From contig JADKCI010000004.1 in assembly GCA_016714645.1 (NCBI GenBank), forward strand, positions 601,501 through 665,500: a DNA stretch of 64,000 nucleotides, written 5' to 3'. The stretch's first letter is position 1. Each line of letters starts with the position of its first letter. Of the stretch, positions 54,036 through 63,191 are shown piece after piece. This stretch comes from Chromatiaceae bacterium (lineage in GTDB: Bacteria > Pseudomonadota > Gammaproteobacteria > Chromatiales > Chromatiaceae). Below the pieces are notes generated by a model that worked only from the letters and a program-made list of their open reading frames with translations, ran no database searches and was not told the origin of the DNA. Position numbers and translations under genes: made by a program.

Positions 54036-56024
54036 ATGGAAAACCTCTACCTGACCATCGTCCTCGCCCCCTTGGTGGGCTCTATCATCGCTGGCTTCCT
54101 GGGGAGCCGGATTGGGCGGACGGGTGCCCACTCGGTGACCATTCTGGGCGTGGGTCTATCCTGTGGTCTGTCCCTTTATGTGCTTAAGGGATTCGTCGAT
54201 GGAACCCTGCCAGCCTTTGACGGCCCCGTTTATACCTGGATGATCAGCGGTGGCATTAGCTTCGAGATTGGCTTCCTAGTTGACAAGCTGACGGCCCTGA
54301 TGATGGCCGTGGTGACCTTCGTCTCCCTCATGGTGCACATCTACACCATTGGCTATATGGCGGATGATGAGCACAACTGGCCCAAGGAATCCCTGGCGGG
54401 CCGCAACGCCTATCAGCGTTTCTTCAGCTATATCTCCCTCTTTACCTTCTCCATGCTGATGCTGGTGATGTCGAACAACTTCCTGCAGTTGTTCTTTGGC
54501 TGGGAAGCGGTGGGACTGGTTTCCTACCTCCTGATCGGCTTCTGGACCGTGCGCGAGTCGGCCATCTTCGCTAATCTCAAGGCCTTTCTGGTCAACCGGG
54601 TCGGTGACTTCGGCTTCATCCTGGGCATCGGCGCCATCGCCATGTATTTCAACTCCATGGATTACATGGAGGTTTTTGGCGCGGCGCCCGCTCTGGCCCA
54701 CACTCAGGTCCAGATCTGGGGAGATTCTTCCTGGTCCCTGATGACGGTCATTTGCGTACTGCTTTTCATCGGCGCCATGGGTAAGTCGGCCCAGGTCCCG
54801 CTCCATATCTGGCTGCCGGACTCCATGGAAGGCCCCACTCCCATCTCCGCCCTGATCCACGCCGCCACCATGGTCACCGCCGGTATCTTCATGGTGGCGC
54901 GCATGTCGCCGCTTTACGAACTCTCGGAGACTGCCCTGAGTTTCGTTATGGTGATCGGCGCCACCACGGCCTTTTTCATGGGCCTCGTCGGCCTGGTGCA
55001 GAACGACATCAAGCGCGTTGTCGCCTATTCGACCCTGTCCCAACTGGGCTACATGGTCGCGGCCCTAGGGGCCTCCGCCTACGCGGCCGGCATCTTCCAC
55101 CTCATGACCCACGCCTTCTTCAAGGCCCTGCTCTTCCTGGCGGCCGGATCGGTCATCATTGCCATGCACCACGACCAGGACATCCGCAACATGGGCGGTC
55201 TGCGCAAGTACCTGCCCATCACCTGGATCACCTTTCTCCTTGGCTCCCTGGCGCTCATCGGTTTTCCCGGCTTTTCGGGCTTCTTTTCCAAGGACGCCAT
55301 CATCGAGGCCGTGCATCTGTCCCAGGTGGGCGGGGCGGGGTACGCCAGCGTACTGCTGACCCTGGGTGTCTTCGTGACCGCTCTCTACAGTTTCCGGCTC
55401 TATTTCCTCGTCTTTCATGGTAGGGAGCGAATGGATGAGCACACCCGGCATCACCTGCACGAGACGCCGGCCGTCGTCTGGGTGCCGCTGGTCCTCCTGG
55501 CCATCCCGTCCGTCTTCATTGGCTGGATGACCATGGAGGCGGTGCTGTTTGGCGACTGGTTCAAGGGCGTCATCCACGTCGCCCCTCAGCACGATGTCCT
55601 GGCCCAGTTAGGCGCCCATTTCCATGGCCAGGCAGGCTTCGTCCTGCACGGCATGATGGGGCTGCCCTTCTGGCTGGCCATGGGTGGTCTGGCTCTGGCC
55701 TGGTACATCTACATGATGAAGCCGGTCATTGCCGATTACGCCATGGTGCGCTTCAGCCGGACCTATCGCATTCTGGATGGTAAGTATGGCTTCGATCAGT
55801 TCAATATGGCCGTCTTCGCTGGCGGGAGCCGGGCCTTGGGCAAGCTGTTTTGGGTAACCGGCGATCAGGGCCTCATCGATGGCGTCCTTATTAATGGCTC
55901 GGCCCAAGGCGTGGGCCGTATCGCCCAGCGCCTGCGCGGTATCCAGACCGGCTATCTGTACCATTACGCCATCGCCATGATTCTGGGTCTGGTGGCCTTG
56001 ATGACCATCTTCGTGACCTTCTGA
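54036..56024 (+). CDS. nuoL: NADH-quinone oxidoreductase subunit L
   Basis: Antiporter-like proton-pumping subunit of 662 residues with the long lateral helix at the C-terminus. FFGWEAVGLVSYLLIGFW (TM5 glutamate), GAMGKSAQVPLHIWLPD (TM7 lysine) and IHAATMVTAGIFMVARMSP are conserved. Confidence 0.96.
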   Translation: MENLYLTIVLAPLVGSIIAGFLGSRIGRTGAHSVTILGVGLSCGLSLYVLKGFVDGTLPAFDGPVYTWMISGGISFEIGFLVDKLTALMMAVVTFVSLMVHIYTIGYMADDEHNWPKESLAGRNAYQRFFSYISLFTFSMLMLVMSNNFLQLFFGWEAVGLVSYLLIGFWTVRESAIFANLKAFLVNRVGDFGFILGIGAIAMYFNSMDYMEVFGAAPALAHTQVQIWGDSSWSLMTVICVLLFIGAMGKSAQVPLHIWLPDSMEGPTPISALIHAATMVTAGIFMVARMSPLYELSETALSFVMVIGATTAFFMGLVGLVQNDIKRVVAYSTLSQLGYMVAALGASAYAAGIFHLMTHAFFKALLFLAAGSVIIAMHHDQDIRNMGGLRKYLPITWITFLLGSLALIGFPGFSGFFSKDAIIEAVHLSQVGGAGYASVLLTLGVFVTALYSFRLYFLVFHGRERMDEHTRHHLHETPAVVWVPLVLLAIPSVFIGWMTMEAVLFGDWFKGVIHVAPQHDVLAQLGAHFHGQAGFVLHGMMGLPFWLAMGGLALAWYIYMMKPVIADYAMVRFSRTYRILDGKYGFDQFNMAVFAGGSRALGKLFWVTGDQGLIDGVLINGSAQGVGRIAQRLRGIQTGYLYHYAIAMILGLVALMTIFVTF

Positions 56025-56045
56025 TTCCGAGGGAGACGGACGAGC

Positions 56046-57593
56046 ATGCACTTCGCAATTCCAGTTCTGTCGCTGGCCATCTGGCTGCCGATCATCGGTG
56101 GCCTGGCGGTACTCGCCAGTGGCGATAAGGCCCCCAACATTTCTCGCTGGGTGGCCTTGAGCTTTTCCGTGCTTGCCTTCCTGGTCAGCCTGCTCCTCTG
56201 GACGGGTTTCGATGCCAGCACGGCCCAAATGCAATTCGTCGAACGTGCCCCCTGGATTCCCAGCTTCAATGCCTGGTACCACCTGGGGGTGGACGGCATC
56301 TCCATGCCGCTCATCATCCTGACCACCTTTATCACCATCCTGGTCCTCATCTCTGGCTGGGAAGTCATCAGCTACAAGCCGTCCCAATACATGGCCGCCT
56401 TCCTCATCATGGAAGGCGTCATGGTCGGTGTCTTCTCCGCCCTGGACGCCATCCTCTTCTATGTCTTCTGGGAAGCTATGCTGATCCCGATGTTCATCAT
56501 CATCGGGGTCTGGGGTGGACCCAGGCGGGTTTACGCCACCATCAAGTTCTTCCTGTACACCTTCTTCGGCTCGGTCTTCATGTTGGTCGCCCTGATCTAC
56601 ATGTACTTTAAGTCGGGCTCCTACAGCATCCTCGACTTCCAGGCCTTGCCCCTGAGCCTCACCGAGCAGATTTTGATCTTCCTGGCCTTCCTGGCCGCCT
56701 TCGCCGTCAAGGTGCCTATGTGGCCGGTGCATACCTGGCTGCCGGACGCCCATGTAGAGGCACCAACCGGCGGATCGGTGATCCTGGCGGCCATCATGCT
56801 GAAGATCGGCGGCTACGGCTTTCTGCGCTTCAGTCTGCCCATCACCCCGGACGCCAGCGCGACCCTGGACTGGCTGGTCATCGCCATGTCCCTGATCGCC
56901 GTGGTCTATATCGGCTTTGTCGCCCTGGTCCAGCAGGACATGAAGAAGCTGATCGCCTACTCTTCCATCGCTCACATGGGCTTTGTCACCCTGGGCTTCT
57001 TCATCGCCTTCAGTATTTTCGCTCGGGCTGGCTCCACGGGCGGCGTGGTGATGGGCTTTGAGGGTGGCATGGTGCAGATGGTCTCCCATGGCTTCGTCTC
57101 GGCGGCCATGTTCCTCTGCGTCGGGGTCCTTTACGACCGTCTCCATTCCCGCGAGATCACGACCTACGGGGGCGTGATTCACACCATGCCCGTGTTCGGC
57201 GCCCTGATGGTCTTCTTCGCCATGGCCAATGCCGGCCTCCCCGGAACTTCGGGATTCGTGGGTGAATTCATGGTCATCCTGGCCAGCTTCCAGGCCGATT
57301 TCTGGTATGCCTTCCTGGCGGCGACCACCCTGATTCTGGGTGCGGCCTATACCCTCTGGATGGTCAAGCGGGTCGTCTATGGCCCCGTGACCAGTGACAA
57401 GGTGGCGGGTTTGCAGGACGCCAATGGTCGGGAGTTGCTGGTGCTGGGGACCCTGGCGGTTGCCGTGCTGGCCCTGGGCCTCTGGCCTGCGCCCTTAGTG
57501 GAGGTGATGGACGCCAGCATCCAGAACCTGGTCCAGCATCTGGCGGTTTCCAAGCTGGCCGTGGCCCCTTCGGCCGTGGCGGTACTGCCCTGA
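56046..57593 (+). CDS. nuoM: NADH-quinone oxidoreductase subunit M
   Basis: Second antiporter-like subunit, 515 residues. YVFWEAMLIPMFIIIGVWGG (glutamate), AVKVPMWPVHTWLPDAHVEA (lysine) and QQDMKKLIAYSSIAHMGFV (loop helix) are the family motifs. Confidence 0.96.
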   Translation: MHFAIPVLSLAIWLPIIGGLAVLASGDKAPNISRWVALSFSVLAFLVSLLLWTGFDASTAQMQFVERAPWIPSFNAWYHLGVDGISMPLIILTTFITILVLISGWEVISYKPSQYMAAFLIMEGVMVGVFSALDAILFYVFWEAMLIPMFIIIGVWGGPRRVYATIKFFLYTFFGSVFMLVALIYMYFKSGSYSILDFQALPLSLTEQILIFLAFLAAFAVKVPMWPVHTWLPDAHVEAPTGGSVILAAIMLKIGGYGFLRFSLPITPDASATLDWLVIAMSLIAVVYIGFVALVQQDMKKLIAYSSIAHMGFVTLGFFIAFSIFARAGSTGGVVMGFEGGMVQMVSHGFVSAAMFLCVGVLYDRLHSREITTYGGVIHTMPVFGALMVFFAMANAGLPGTSGFVGEFMVILASFQADFWYAFLAATTLILGAAYTLWMVKRVVYGPVTSDKVAGLQDANGRELLVLGTLAVAVLALGLWPAPLVEVMDASIQNLVQHLAVSKLAVAPSAVAVLP

Positions 57594-57652
57594 ACCCTGT
57601 TTAGCCCGGTGCCCCGCGCACCTGCCGGGTCCCTTGATTGCGGAAGATCAGC

Positions 57653-59089
57653 ATGACCTTCGATTACGCCCATTTGATTCCCGTCGTTCCGGAGATCGCG
57701 GTTCTGGTTTTGGCCAGTACCCTGCTGCTGGTGGATCTCTGGCTGAAGGACCGGGAAAGGGGGATCAACCATGTGATCGCCGTCCTGGGTCTCCTGGTCG
57801 TCATCGGCCTTACTGGTCTGGTCGGTGGCGGGGAGCGGGAGATTGTTCTTGGCGGTACCTATGTCCGCGATCCCATGAGCGATCTGCTCAAGATAGCCAT
57901 CCTCCTCATCAGCCTGCTGACCTTCGTCTATTCCCGAGACTACCTGCGCGACCGCCAGATGATGGTGGGCGAGTTCTATGTTCTGACCCTGTTCGCGATG
58001 TTGGGCATGATGGTCATGGTATCCGCCAACAGCTTCCTGACCCTCTACCTGGGGCTGGAACTGCTGGCCCTCTCCCTCTATACCCTGGTGGCCTTCGACC
58101 GGGACAGCCCGAAGGGTGCCGAGGCGGCCATGAAGTACTTTGTCCTCGGCGCCCTGGGCTCCGGACTTCTGCTCTATGGCCTCTCCATGCTTTATGGCGC
58201 CACCGGTTCACTGGAACTGGGGGCCGTCGCCGGGGCGGTGGCCTTGCAAGGTGCCACTAACCAAGTCCTGGTCTTTGGCCTGGTCTTCGTCGTCATCGGT
58301 ATTGGCTTCAAGTTTGGCGCCGTGCCCTTCCACATGTGGGTGCCCGACACTTACGAGGGCGCGCCCAACCCCGTGGTCCTCTTTCTCGGCAGCGCCCCCA
58401 AGATCGCCGCCTTTGCCCTGGCCTTCCGCCTCCTGGTGGATGGACTGGGCGCATTGCACGCGGAATGGCAGGGGATGCTCATCATCCTGGCCGTCATCTC
58501 CATGGCGGTCGGCAATATCGTGGCGATCGCCCAGACCAACATCAAGCGGATGCTGGCCTACTCGACCATTTCCCATGTCGGATTCATCTTCCTGGGCCTG
58601 ATCGGCGGCAATGCCGAGGCCTTTTCCGCCGCCATGTTTTACGCCATCGTCTATGCCCTGATGGCCGCCGGGGGCTTTGGCCTGCTGGTGATGATGAGCC
58701 GCGAGGGATTTGAGGTGGAGCGCTTGGAGGATCTCAAGGGCCTGAACGAGCGTGGCTCCTGGCAGGCGGCCATGATGGGGCTGGTCATGTTCTCCATGGC
58801 CGGGGTGCCCCCAACAGTAGGCTTCATGGCTAAGCTGCTGGTTCTGGAGGCCGTCATCAGCGTGGGTCTCTGGTGGCTCGCCCTGGTCGCCGTCTTTTTC
58901 TCCATCATCGGCGCCTTCTACTATCTGCGCGTCATCAAGATGATGTACTTTGACAAGCCTGAAACCGCCGAGCCCCTGGTCTTCGGCACCGGTGCCCGCC
59001 TGGCCATTTCCATCAATGGCTTGGCCATCCTGCTCCTGGGCCTCTTCCCGGCGGTCCTGCTGACCTATTGCCAGGCGGCCTTCGTCTGA
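57653..59089 (+). CDS. nuoN: NADH-quinone oxidoreductase subunit N
   Basis: Third antiporter-like subunit, 478 residues from ATG 57653 (a TTG at 57638 would add five). YLGLELLALSLYTLVAFDRD, FKFGAVPFHMWVPDTYEGAP and QTNIKRMLAYSTISHVGFIF are diagnostic. It closes the 14-gene nuo operon. Confidence 0.95.
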   Translation: MTFDYAHLIPVVPEIAVLVLASTLLLVDLWLKDRERGINHVIAVLGLLVVIGLTGLVGGGEREIVLGGTYVRDPMSDLLKIAILLISLLTFVYSRDYLRDRQMMVGEFYVLTLFAMLGMMVMVSANSFLTLYLGLELLALSLYTLVAFDRDSPKGAEAAMKYFVLGALGSGLLLYGLSMLYGATGSLELGAVAGAVALQGATNQVLVFGLVFVVIGIGFKFGAVPFHMWVPDTYEGAPNPVVLFLGSAPKIAAFALAFRLLVDGLGALHAEWQGMLIILAVISMAVGNIVAIAQTNIKRMLAYSTISHVGFIFLGLIGGNAEAFSAAMFYAIVYALMAAGGFGLLVMMSREGFEVERLEDLKGLNERGSWQAAMMGLVMFSMAGVPPTVGFMAKLLVLEAVISVGLWWLALVAVFFSIIGAFYYLRVIKMMYFDKPETAEPLVFGTGARLAISINGLAILLLGLFPAVLLTYCQAAFV

Positions 59090-59716
59090 TATTTGCTCTT
59101 CCATGACCCCGGCGCCCTGTCTGGCGCGTCGGGGAATCGGGATATCCCGAGGCGGGGCCATCATCGGTATGGTCAATCGCCTACATCGGAACTATCCATT
59201 TCATTAAAGCTTCCCCCTGGCATAAATTAGTCCCATGCCGGCATCGGGGGTCCTTGCTCCAGACCGGCCTTGTCCTTTGCCAGTGGTGTGGAGATAAGCA
59301 GATGACCGCTAAACCTGAATGCCATCAAGTCCCCGTTAGCCAGGAACCCAGCGCGTCCTGGATGCAGGTCCTCGATTTCGGTATCAACCCGCACCTCAAG
59401 GGCTCGGCCGGGCAGGGGACTGACCAGAGAGTGAGGCTGCCCTCACGATTCGTGACCTTGCCCTGATCAGGTTTCCCCTAACCCTTGGCATCGGGGGATT
59501 AGGTCTTCGAAGGCGGCGGTGACCCACGATAGGATCTTAAAGTCGATAAAGGGGATCAGCCTTGGCCATTGGTTTTTCAATGCCGAAGCGGCTAAGCTGA
59601 TATTCATGCCAGAAGGCCTTGCAGCCCCTGGACCCTTGGTCCAGTGCGCCTCGTGGTCGTCTGGTCGCCGCGCCCTGTTTCGATTCGTTCCTAGCATTAG
59701 ATAAGGAGTGACCCCC
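59090..59716. other. 627-bp gap without a supported gene
   Basis: Short frames exist on both strands but none is recognisable. TCGGGATATCCCGA at 59137-59150 is a perfect 14-bp palindrome shortly after nuoN, beside a GC-rich inverted pair (CCCCGGCGCC with GGCGCGTCGGGG); this may help end nuo transcription, though there is no T-run. The 3' part is the leader of the Fe-S protein gene. Confidence 0.45.
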
Positions 59717-61048
59717 ATGCCCGCTCGCGAAGGCAGCCTCGAGGCTCCCACCCGACACAGTCTCGACTGGACCAATCCCAGGTTTTACGACGAGGAAGAC
59801 CTGTTCAAGGAGCTGGAGCGGGTTTTCGACATCTGCCACGGCTGTCGTCGCTGCGTCAGCCTTTGTCATTCGTTCCCCGAACTTTTTGACCTGGTCGATG
59901 AATCATCGACGCTCGAAGTGGATGGCGTCGCCAAGGCCGATTACTGGAAGGTCGTTGATCATTGCTACCTCTGCGACCTTTGTTTCATGACCAAGTGTCC
60001 CTACGTGCCGCCTCACGACTGGCACCTGGACTTCCCGCACCTGATGTTGCGCGCCAAGGCCGCCAAGTTCCAACAGGGCAAGACCCAGACCCGGGACAGG
60101 ATTCTCTCCAGTACCGATGCCGTGGGTGCCATCGCCAGCCTGCCGGGGGTCGATAAAGTTGTCAACGCCGCCAACAAATCAGACGTGGGACGCAAGGCCC
60201 TGGAGGTGGTGCTGGGGGTGCATCGCGATGCCCGCCTCCCCGAGTATCACAACAACACCCTGCGTAAACAGTTGGTTGGCAAGGTGGGTCGCCAGGTTGA
60301 TGGTGAGGAGGCGGGTTCCACCACCGGCAAGGTAGCCCTCTTTACCACCTGCTACAACAATGTCAACGAACCCGACGTCGGCATGGACCTGGTGACGGTG
60401 TTCGAGCATAACGGCATCCCCATCACCATCCCGAACAAGGAAAAATGCTGCGGTATGCCCAAACTGGAGTTGGGCGACCTGGATAGCGTTAAGGCCCACA
60501 TGGAAGAGAACATCCCGGTCCTCATGAAGCTGGTGGACGAGGGCTGGGACATCGTCGCGCCCATCCCTTCCTGCGTGCTGATGTTTAAGCAGGAACTGCC
60601 CCTTATGTTCCCGGATAACGCCCAGGTACAAAAGATTCGCCAGCACATTTACGACCCCTTCGAATATCTCATGATCCGCCACAAACACGGCAAGCTGCGG
60701 ACCGATTTCAAACAGCCCCTGGGCACCGTCGCCTATCACGCCGCCTGTCATCAGCGGGTCCAGAATCTGGGACAGAAGACCCGGGAACTGCTGAGTTTGA
60801 TTCCGGATACCCGGATCGAGATCATCGAGCGCTGCTCCGGCCACGATGGTACCTATGCCGTCAAGAAGGAGTTCCACGCCTACTCGATGAAGATCGTCGC
60901 CCCCGTGGTCAATAAGGTCAGGCAGATCAAGCCGGACTATTACGGCAGCGACTGCCCCATGGCGGGCCAGCACATCGGCCATGGCCTCAAGGACGGCAGC
61001 GCGCCAAAGCATCCCTTGACGTTGCTGCGCCTGGCCTACGGTCTCTGA
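59717..61048 (+). CDS. Heterodisulfide-reductase/GlpC-like Fe-S oxidoreductase
   Basis: A 443-residue soluble protein with two N-terminal [4Fe-4S] motifs (CHGCRRCVSLCHSFP and CYLCDLCFMTKCPYVPPHDW) and two cysteine-rich CCG-type domains (TTCYNNV with KCCGMPKLE; YHAACHQR with ERCSGHDGT). CCG proteins such as HdrB/HdrD and GlpC pass electrons between Fe-S proteins and thiols or quinone. The second domain has CSG in place of CCG. ATG 59717 has AAGGAG eight bases upstream. It lies 627 bp after nuoN and is followed by the DUF3501 gene; this pair is recurrent in related bacteria, often with a rubrerythrin, which is not seen here. Redox partner unknown. Confidence 0.88.
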   Translation: MPAREGSLEAPTRHSLDWTNPRFYDEEDLFKELERVFDICHGCRRCVSLCHSFPELFDLVDESSTLEVDGVAKADYWKVVDHCYLCDLCFMTKCPYVPPHDWHLDFPHLMLRAKAAKFQQGKTQTRDRILSSTDAVGAIASLPGVDKVVNAANKSDVGRKALEVVLGVHRDARLPEYHNNTLRKQLVGKVGRQVDGEEAGSTTGKVALFTTCYNNVNEPDVGMDLVTVFEHNGIPITIPNKEKCCGMPKLELGDLDSVKAHMEENIPVLMKLVDEGWDIVAPIPSCVLMFKQELPLMFPDNAQVQKIRQHIYDPFEYLMIRHKHGKLRTDFKQPLGTVAYHAACHQRVQNLGQKTRELLSLIPDTRIEIIERCSGHDGTYAVKKEFHAYSMKIVAPVVNKVRQIKPDYYGSDCPMAGQHIGHGLKDGSAPKHPLTLLRLAYGL

Positions 61049-61122
61049 GTCGTGGCACGGGGCGGATCGACCGCCGCCCCGCCCGCTCTACCTTCGCATT
61101 GCTTAACGAGGTACCCATCAGC

Positions 61123-61704
61123 ATGAGCCACTTGACGCCCGCCGATCTCTACAGCACTGAGCAATATGCCAAAGTTCGCAATGAATTCCGCGCCCGGGTG
61201 ATGGCGCATAAGCGCGACCGCAAGGTGCCTATCGGTCCCAACGCCACCCTCTATTTTGAGGACCGCCTGACCATCCAGTATCAGATTCAGGAGATGCTGC
61301 GCATCGAGCGGATCTTCGAGGAGGACGGCATTCGGGAAGAGTTGGACGCCTACAATCCCCTGGTTCCGGATGGCCGCAACCTGAAGGCGACCTTCATGGT
61401 CGAGTTTGCCGATAGCGAGGAGCGTAAGGAGGCCTTGGCCAAGCTGATTGGCATCGAGGATCGGGTCTGGGTCCAGGTCGCCGGCCATGAGCCCCGGTAC
61501 GCCATCGCCGACGAGGACCTGGAGCGTGAAGACGCCTCCAAGACCTCCTCGGTCCACTTTCTCCGCTTCGAACTGACCGATGCCATGGCCGCCGCCCTCA
61601 AGGGTGGTGCCGGTCTAGCCCTGGGCAGCGACCATCCCCACTACGGTTACCGCGTCGAGGCGTCCCCCGCCACGCGCGACTCCCTGACGGCCGATCTGGC
61701 CTGA
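61123..61704 (+). CDS. DUF3501 family protein
   Basis: A 193-residue soluble protein of DUF3501, function unknown. LTPADLYSTEQYAKVRNEFR, VPIGPNATLYFEDRLTIQYQ and IQEMLRIERIFEE are strongly conserved-looking, and RFELTDAMAAALKGG, YGYRVEASPATRDSL follow. It has no cysteine-rich motif of its own. It follows the Hdr-like gene by 74 bp in the same direction, and such proteins typically travel together, which hints at a joint role. Confidence 0.85.
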   Translation: MSHLTPADLYSTEQYAKVRNEFRARVMAHKRDRKVPIGPNATLYFEDRLTIQYQIQEMLRIERIFEEDGIREELDAYNPLVPDGRNLKATFMVEFADSEERKEALAKLIGIEDRVWVQVAGHEPRYAIADEDLEREDASKTSSVHFLRFELTDAMAAALKGGAGLALGSDHPHYGYRVEASPATRDSLTADLA

Positions 61705-61867
61705 CGCCTGTTTCCGCCAACCGTTCCGACCCCTCATCCCGCCACGAGTATCGGCAACAGATTGTTTTATCCGGCTCCATCCCCCCTGGTGGGGGGGCTG
61801 GGCAGAGGGGGGCCAAACGCCTACCTTCCCGTGAGTGACTAACAGTCAGCCTTTTGAGATGGCGTGC

Positions 61868-61891
61868 GGGTGACAGGGCTGCCTGTCACCC
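61868..61891. terminator. Perfect hairpin after hemW
   Basis: GGGTGACAGG and CCTGTCACCC form a 10-bp stem around GCTG, 8 bp beyond the hemW stop on the minus strand. There is no clear T-run on either side, so it is only a possible terminator for the two convergent genes. Confidence 0.45.
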
Positions 61892-61899
61892 AAGAGGGC

Positions 61900-63078
61900 C
61901 TAATCCGGCATGAAGTGCCCAAGAAGGTCATTAAGGAACCAGCGACCCCGGTCTGTGGGACGGACCCAAGAGCCACGGATCTCCAGCAGCCCGGCCTCTG
62001 CGGCGCTGGCCAGTGGAGCCCCCAGCCGTTCCAGATCCAGCCCAGTGCTTTGAGAAAAGAGCTGGCGATCGAAACCCCCGGTCAGCCGCAGGGCGTTCAT
62101 AGCGAACTCCAGGACAAGGTCCTCATCCTTGAGCTGCCAGCGTGAACCCAACGGATCGGGGCCCGTCAGGGCCTTGAGGTAGGCGACGGGTTGCCGGGGC
62201 TTGGCCTGGCGCCAGGTCAGACCGGTTATCGGGTCACGGCGTTTAGCATGGGCACCGGCGCCGATGCCGATATAGTCGCCGAAGGTCCAGTAGTTAAGGT
62301 TATGCCGGCACTGGCGCCCGCTGCGGGCATGGGCCGATACCTCGTACTGGGCAAAGCCGCTGGCCGAGAGTAACTCCAGGCCCTGGAGCTGCATGTCCGC
62401 GCCCAGGTCATCCTCGGGCAGGGGCGGTGGGGTGGCATAAAAGGGGGTGTTGGGTTCCAGGGTGAGCTGGTAGTAGGAGAGGTGCTCGGGCTCTAGGGCC
62501 AGGGCCAGGGCCAGGTCTTCCCGGGCTTGAGGTAGATTCTGGTGGGGCAGGCCGAACATCAGGTCCAGGTTGATGTTGTCAAACCCCGCCTGACGCGCGA
62601 GCTGGAAGGCGCGGCGGGCCTCGTCCGGGCCATGGATGCGACCCAGGTCGCGCAGCCGGTCCGCGCTCAGGCTTTGCACCCCCAGGGACAGGCGGTTGAC
62701 CCCAGCTTCGCGATAGGCGGCGAAGTTGGCGACGTCCGCCGTGCCCGGATTGGCCTCCAGGGTGATTTCGGTTGCCCTGTCCAGGGGCAGGCGCTGGCGA
62801 ATGCCCTCCAGCAGCCGGGCAATGGCGGCCCCGGAGAAGAGGCTGGGGGTGCCACCGCCGATGAAGAGCGCAACCAGCGGCGGTAAGGTCTGAGCCCGCC
62901 CCGCCAGATCCCGATCGAGATCGCCGAGCAGGGCCGCCACATAGGCCTCCTCGGGGATGGACTTGCCGGCGGCGTGGGAGTTGAAGTCGCAATAGGGGCA
63001 CTTGCGAACGCACCAGGGGATGTGGATGTAAAGGCTGGGGGCTGAACTCGGGTGTTCGCCGCCTGGAATGGGGTTAAT
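61900..63078 (-). CDS. hemW: Radical-SAM heme chaperone HemW (apparent ATT start)
   Basis: Radical SAM protein of the HemN/HemW group; HemW moves heme rather than oxidising coproporphyrinogen. The cluster motif lies in YIHIPWCVRKCPYCDFNSH (CxxxCxxC, without the further cysteine of true HemN). FIGGGTPSLFSGA, LEANPGTADV and GVQSLSADRLRDLGR follow. In frame upstream of the cluster there is no ATG, GTG or TTG before a TGA at 63121-63123; ATT at 63076-63078 would give INPIPGGEHPSSAPS and a 392-residue protein of normal length. A GTG at 62940 would remove the cluster and is not credible. It follows uvrD by 113 bp. Confidence 0.85.
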   Translation of the reverse strand: MNPIPGGEHPSSAPSLYIHIPWCVRKCPYCDFNSHAAGKSIPEEAYVAALLGDLDRDLAGRAQTLPPLVALFIGGGTPSLFSGAAIARLLEGIRQRLPLDRATEITLEANPGTADVANFAAYREAGVNRLSLGVQSLSADRLRDLGRIHGPDEARRAFQLARQAGFDNINLDLMFGLPHQNLPQAREDLALALALEPEHLSYYQLTLEPNTPFYATPPPLPEDDLGADMQLQGLELLSASGFAQYEVSAHARSGRQCRHNLNYWTFGDYIGIGAGAHAKRRDPITGLTWRQAKPRQPVAYLKALTGPDPLGSRWQLKDEDLVLEFAMNALRLTGGFDRQLFSQSTGLDLERLGAPLASAAEAGLLEIRGSWVRPTDRGRWFLNDLLGHFMPD

Positions 63079-63191
63079 GGGCGCCGCCTGCTTTGCGGGT
63101 GGGTTGGGGCGCGGGACCCTTCACGCCAGGGCCGGCCAATGAGAGAAGGCGCGGCGCAACCCGCGCCAACCGGTCTGGGGCTTCGGAGGCC

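Noticed and set aside
54276..57182. Long minus-strand frames opposite nuoL and nuoM, up to 524 codons
   Set aside because: They are rich in Asp, Gly, His and Gln, have no domain, and lie wholly antisense to conserved membrane subunits.
59254..59466. 70-codon frame between nuoN and the Fe-S gene
   Set aside because: No family resemblance and no clear ribosome site; I could not support it as a gene.
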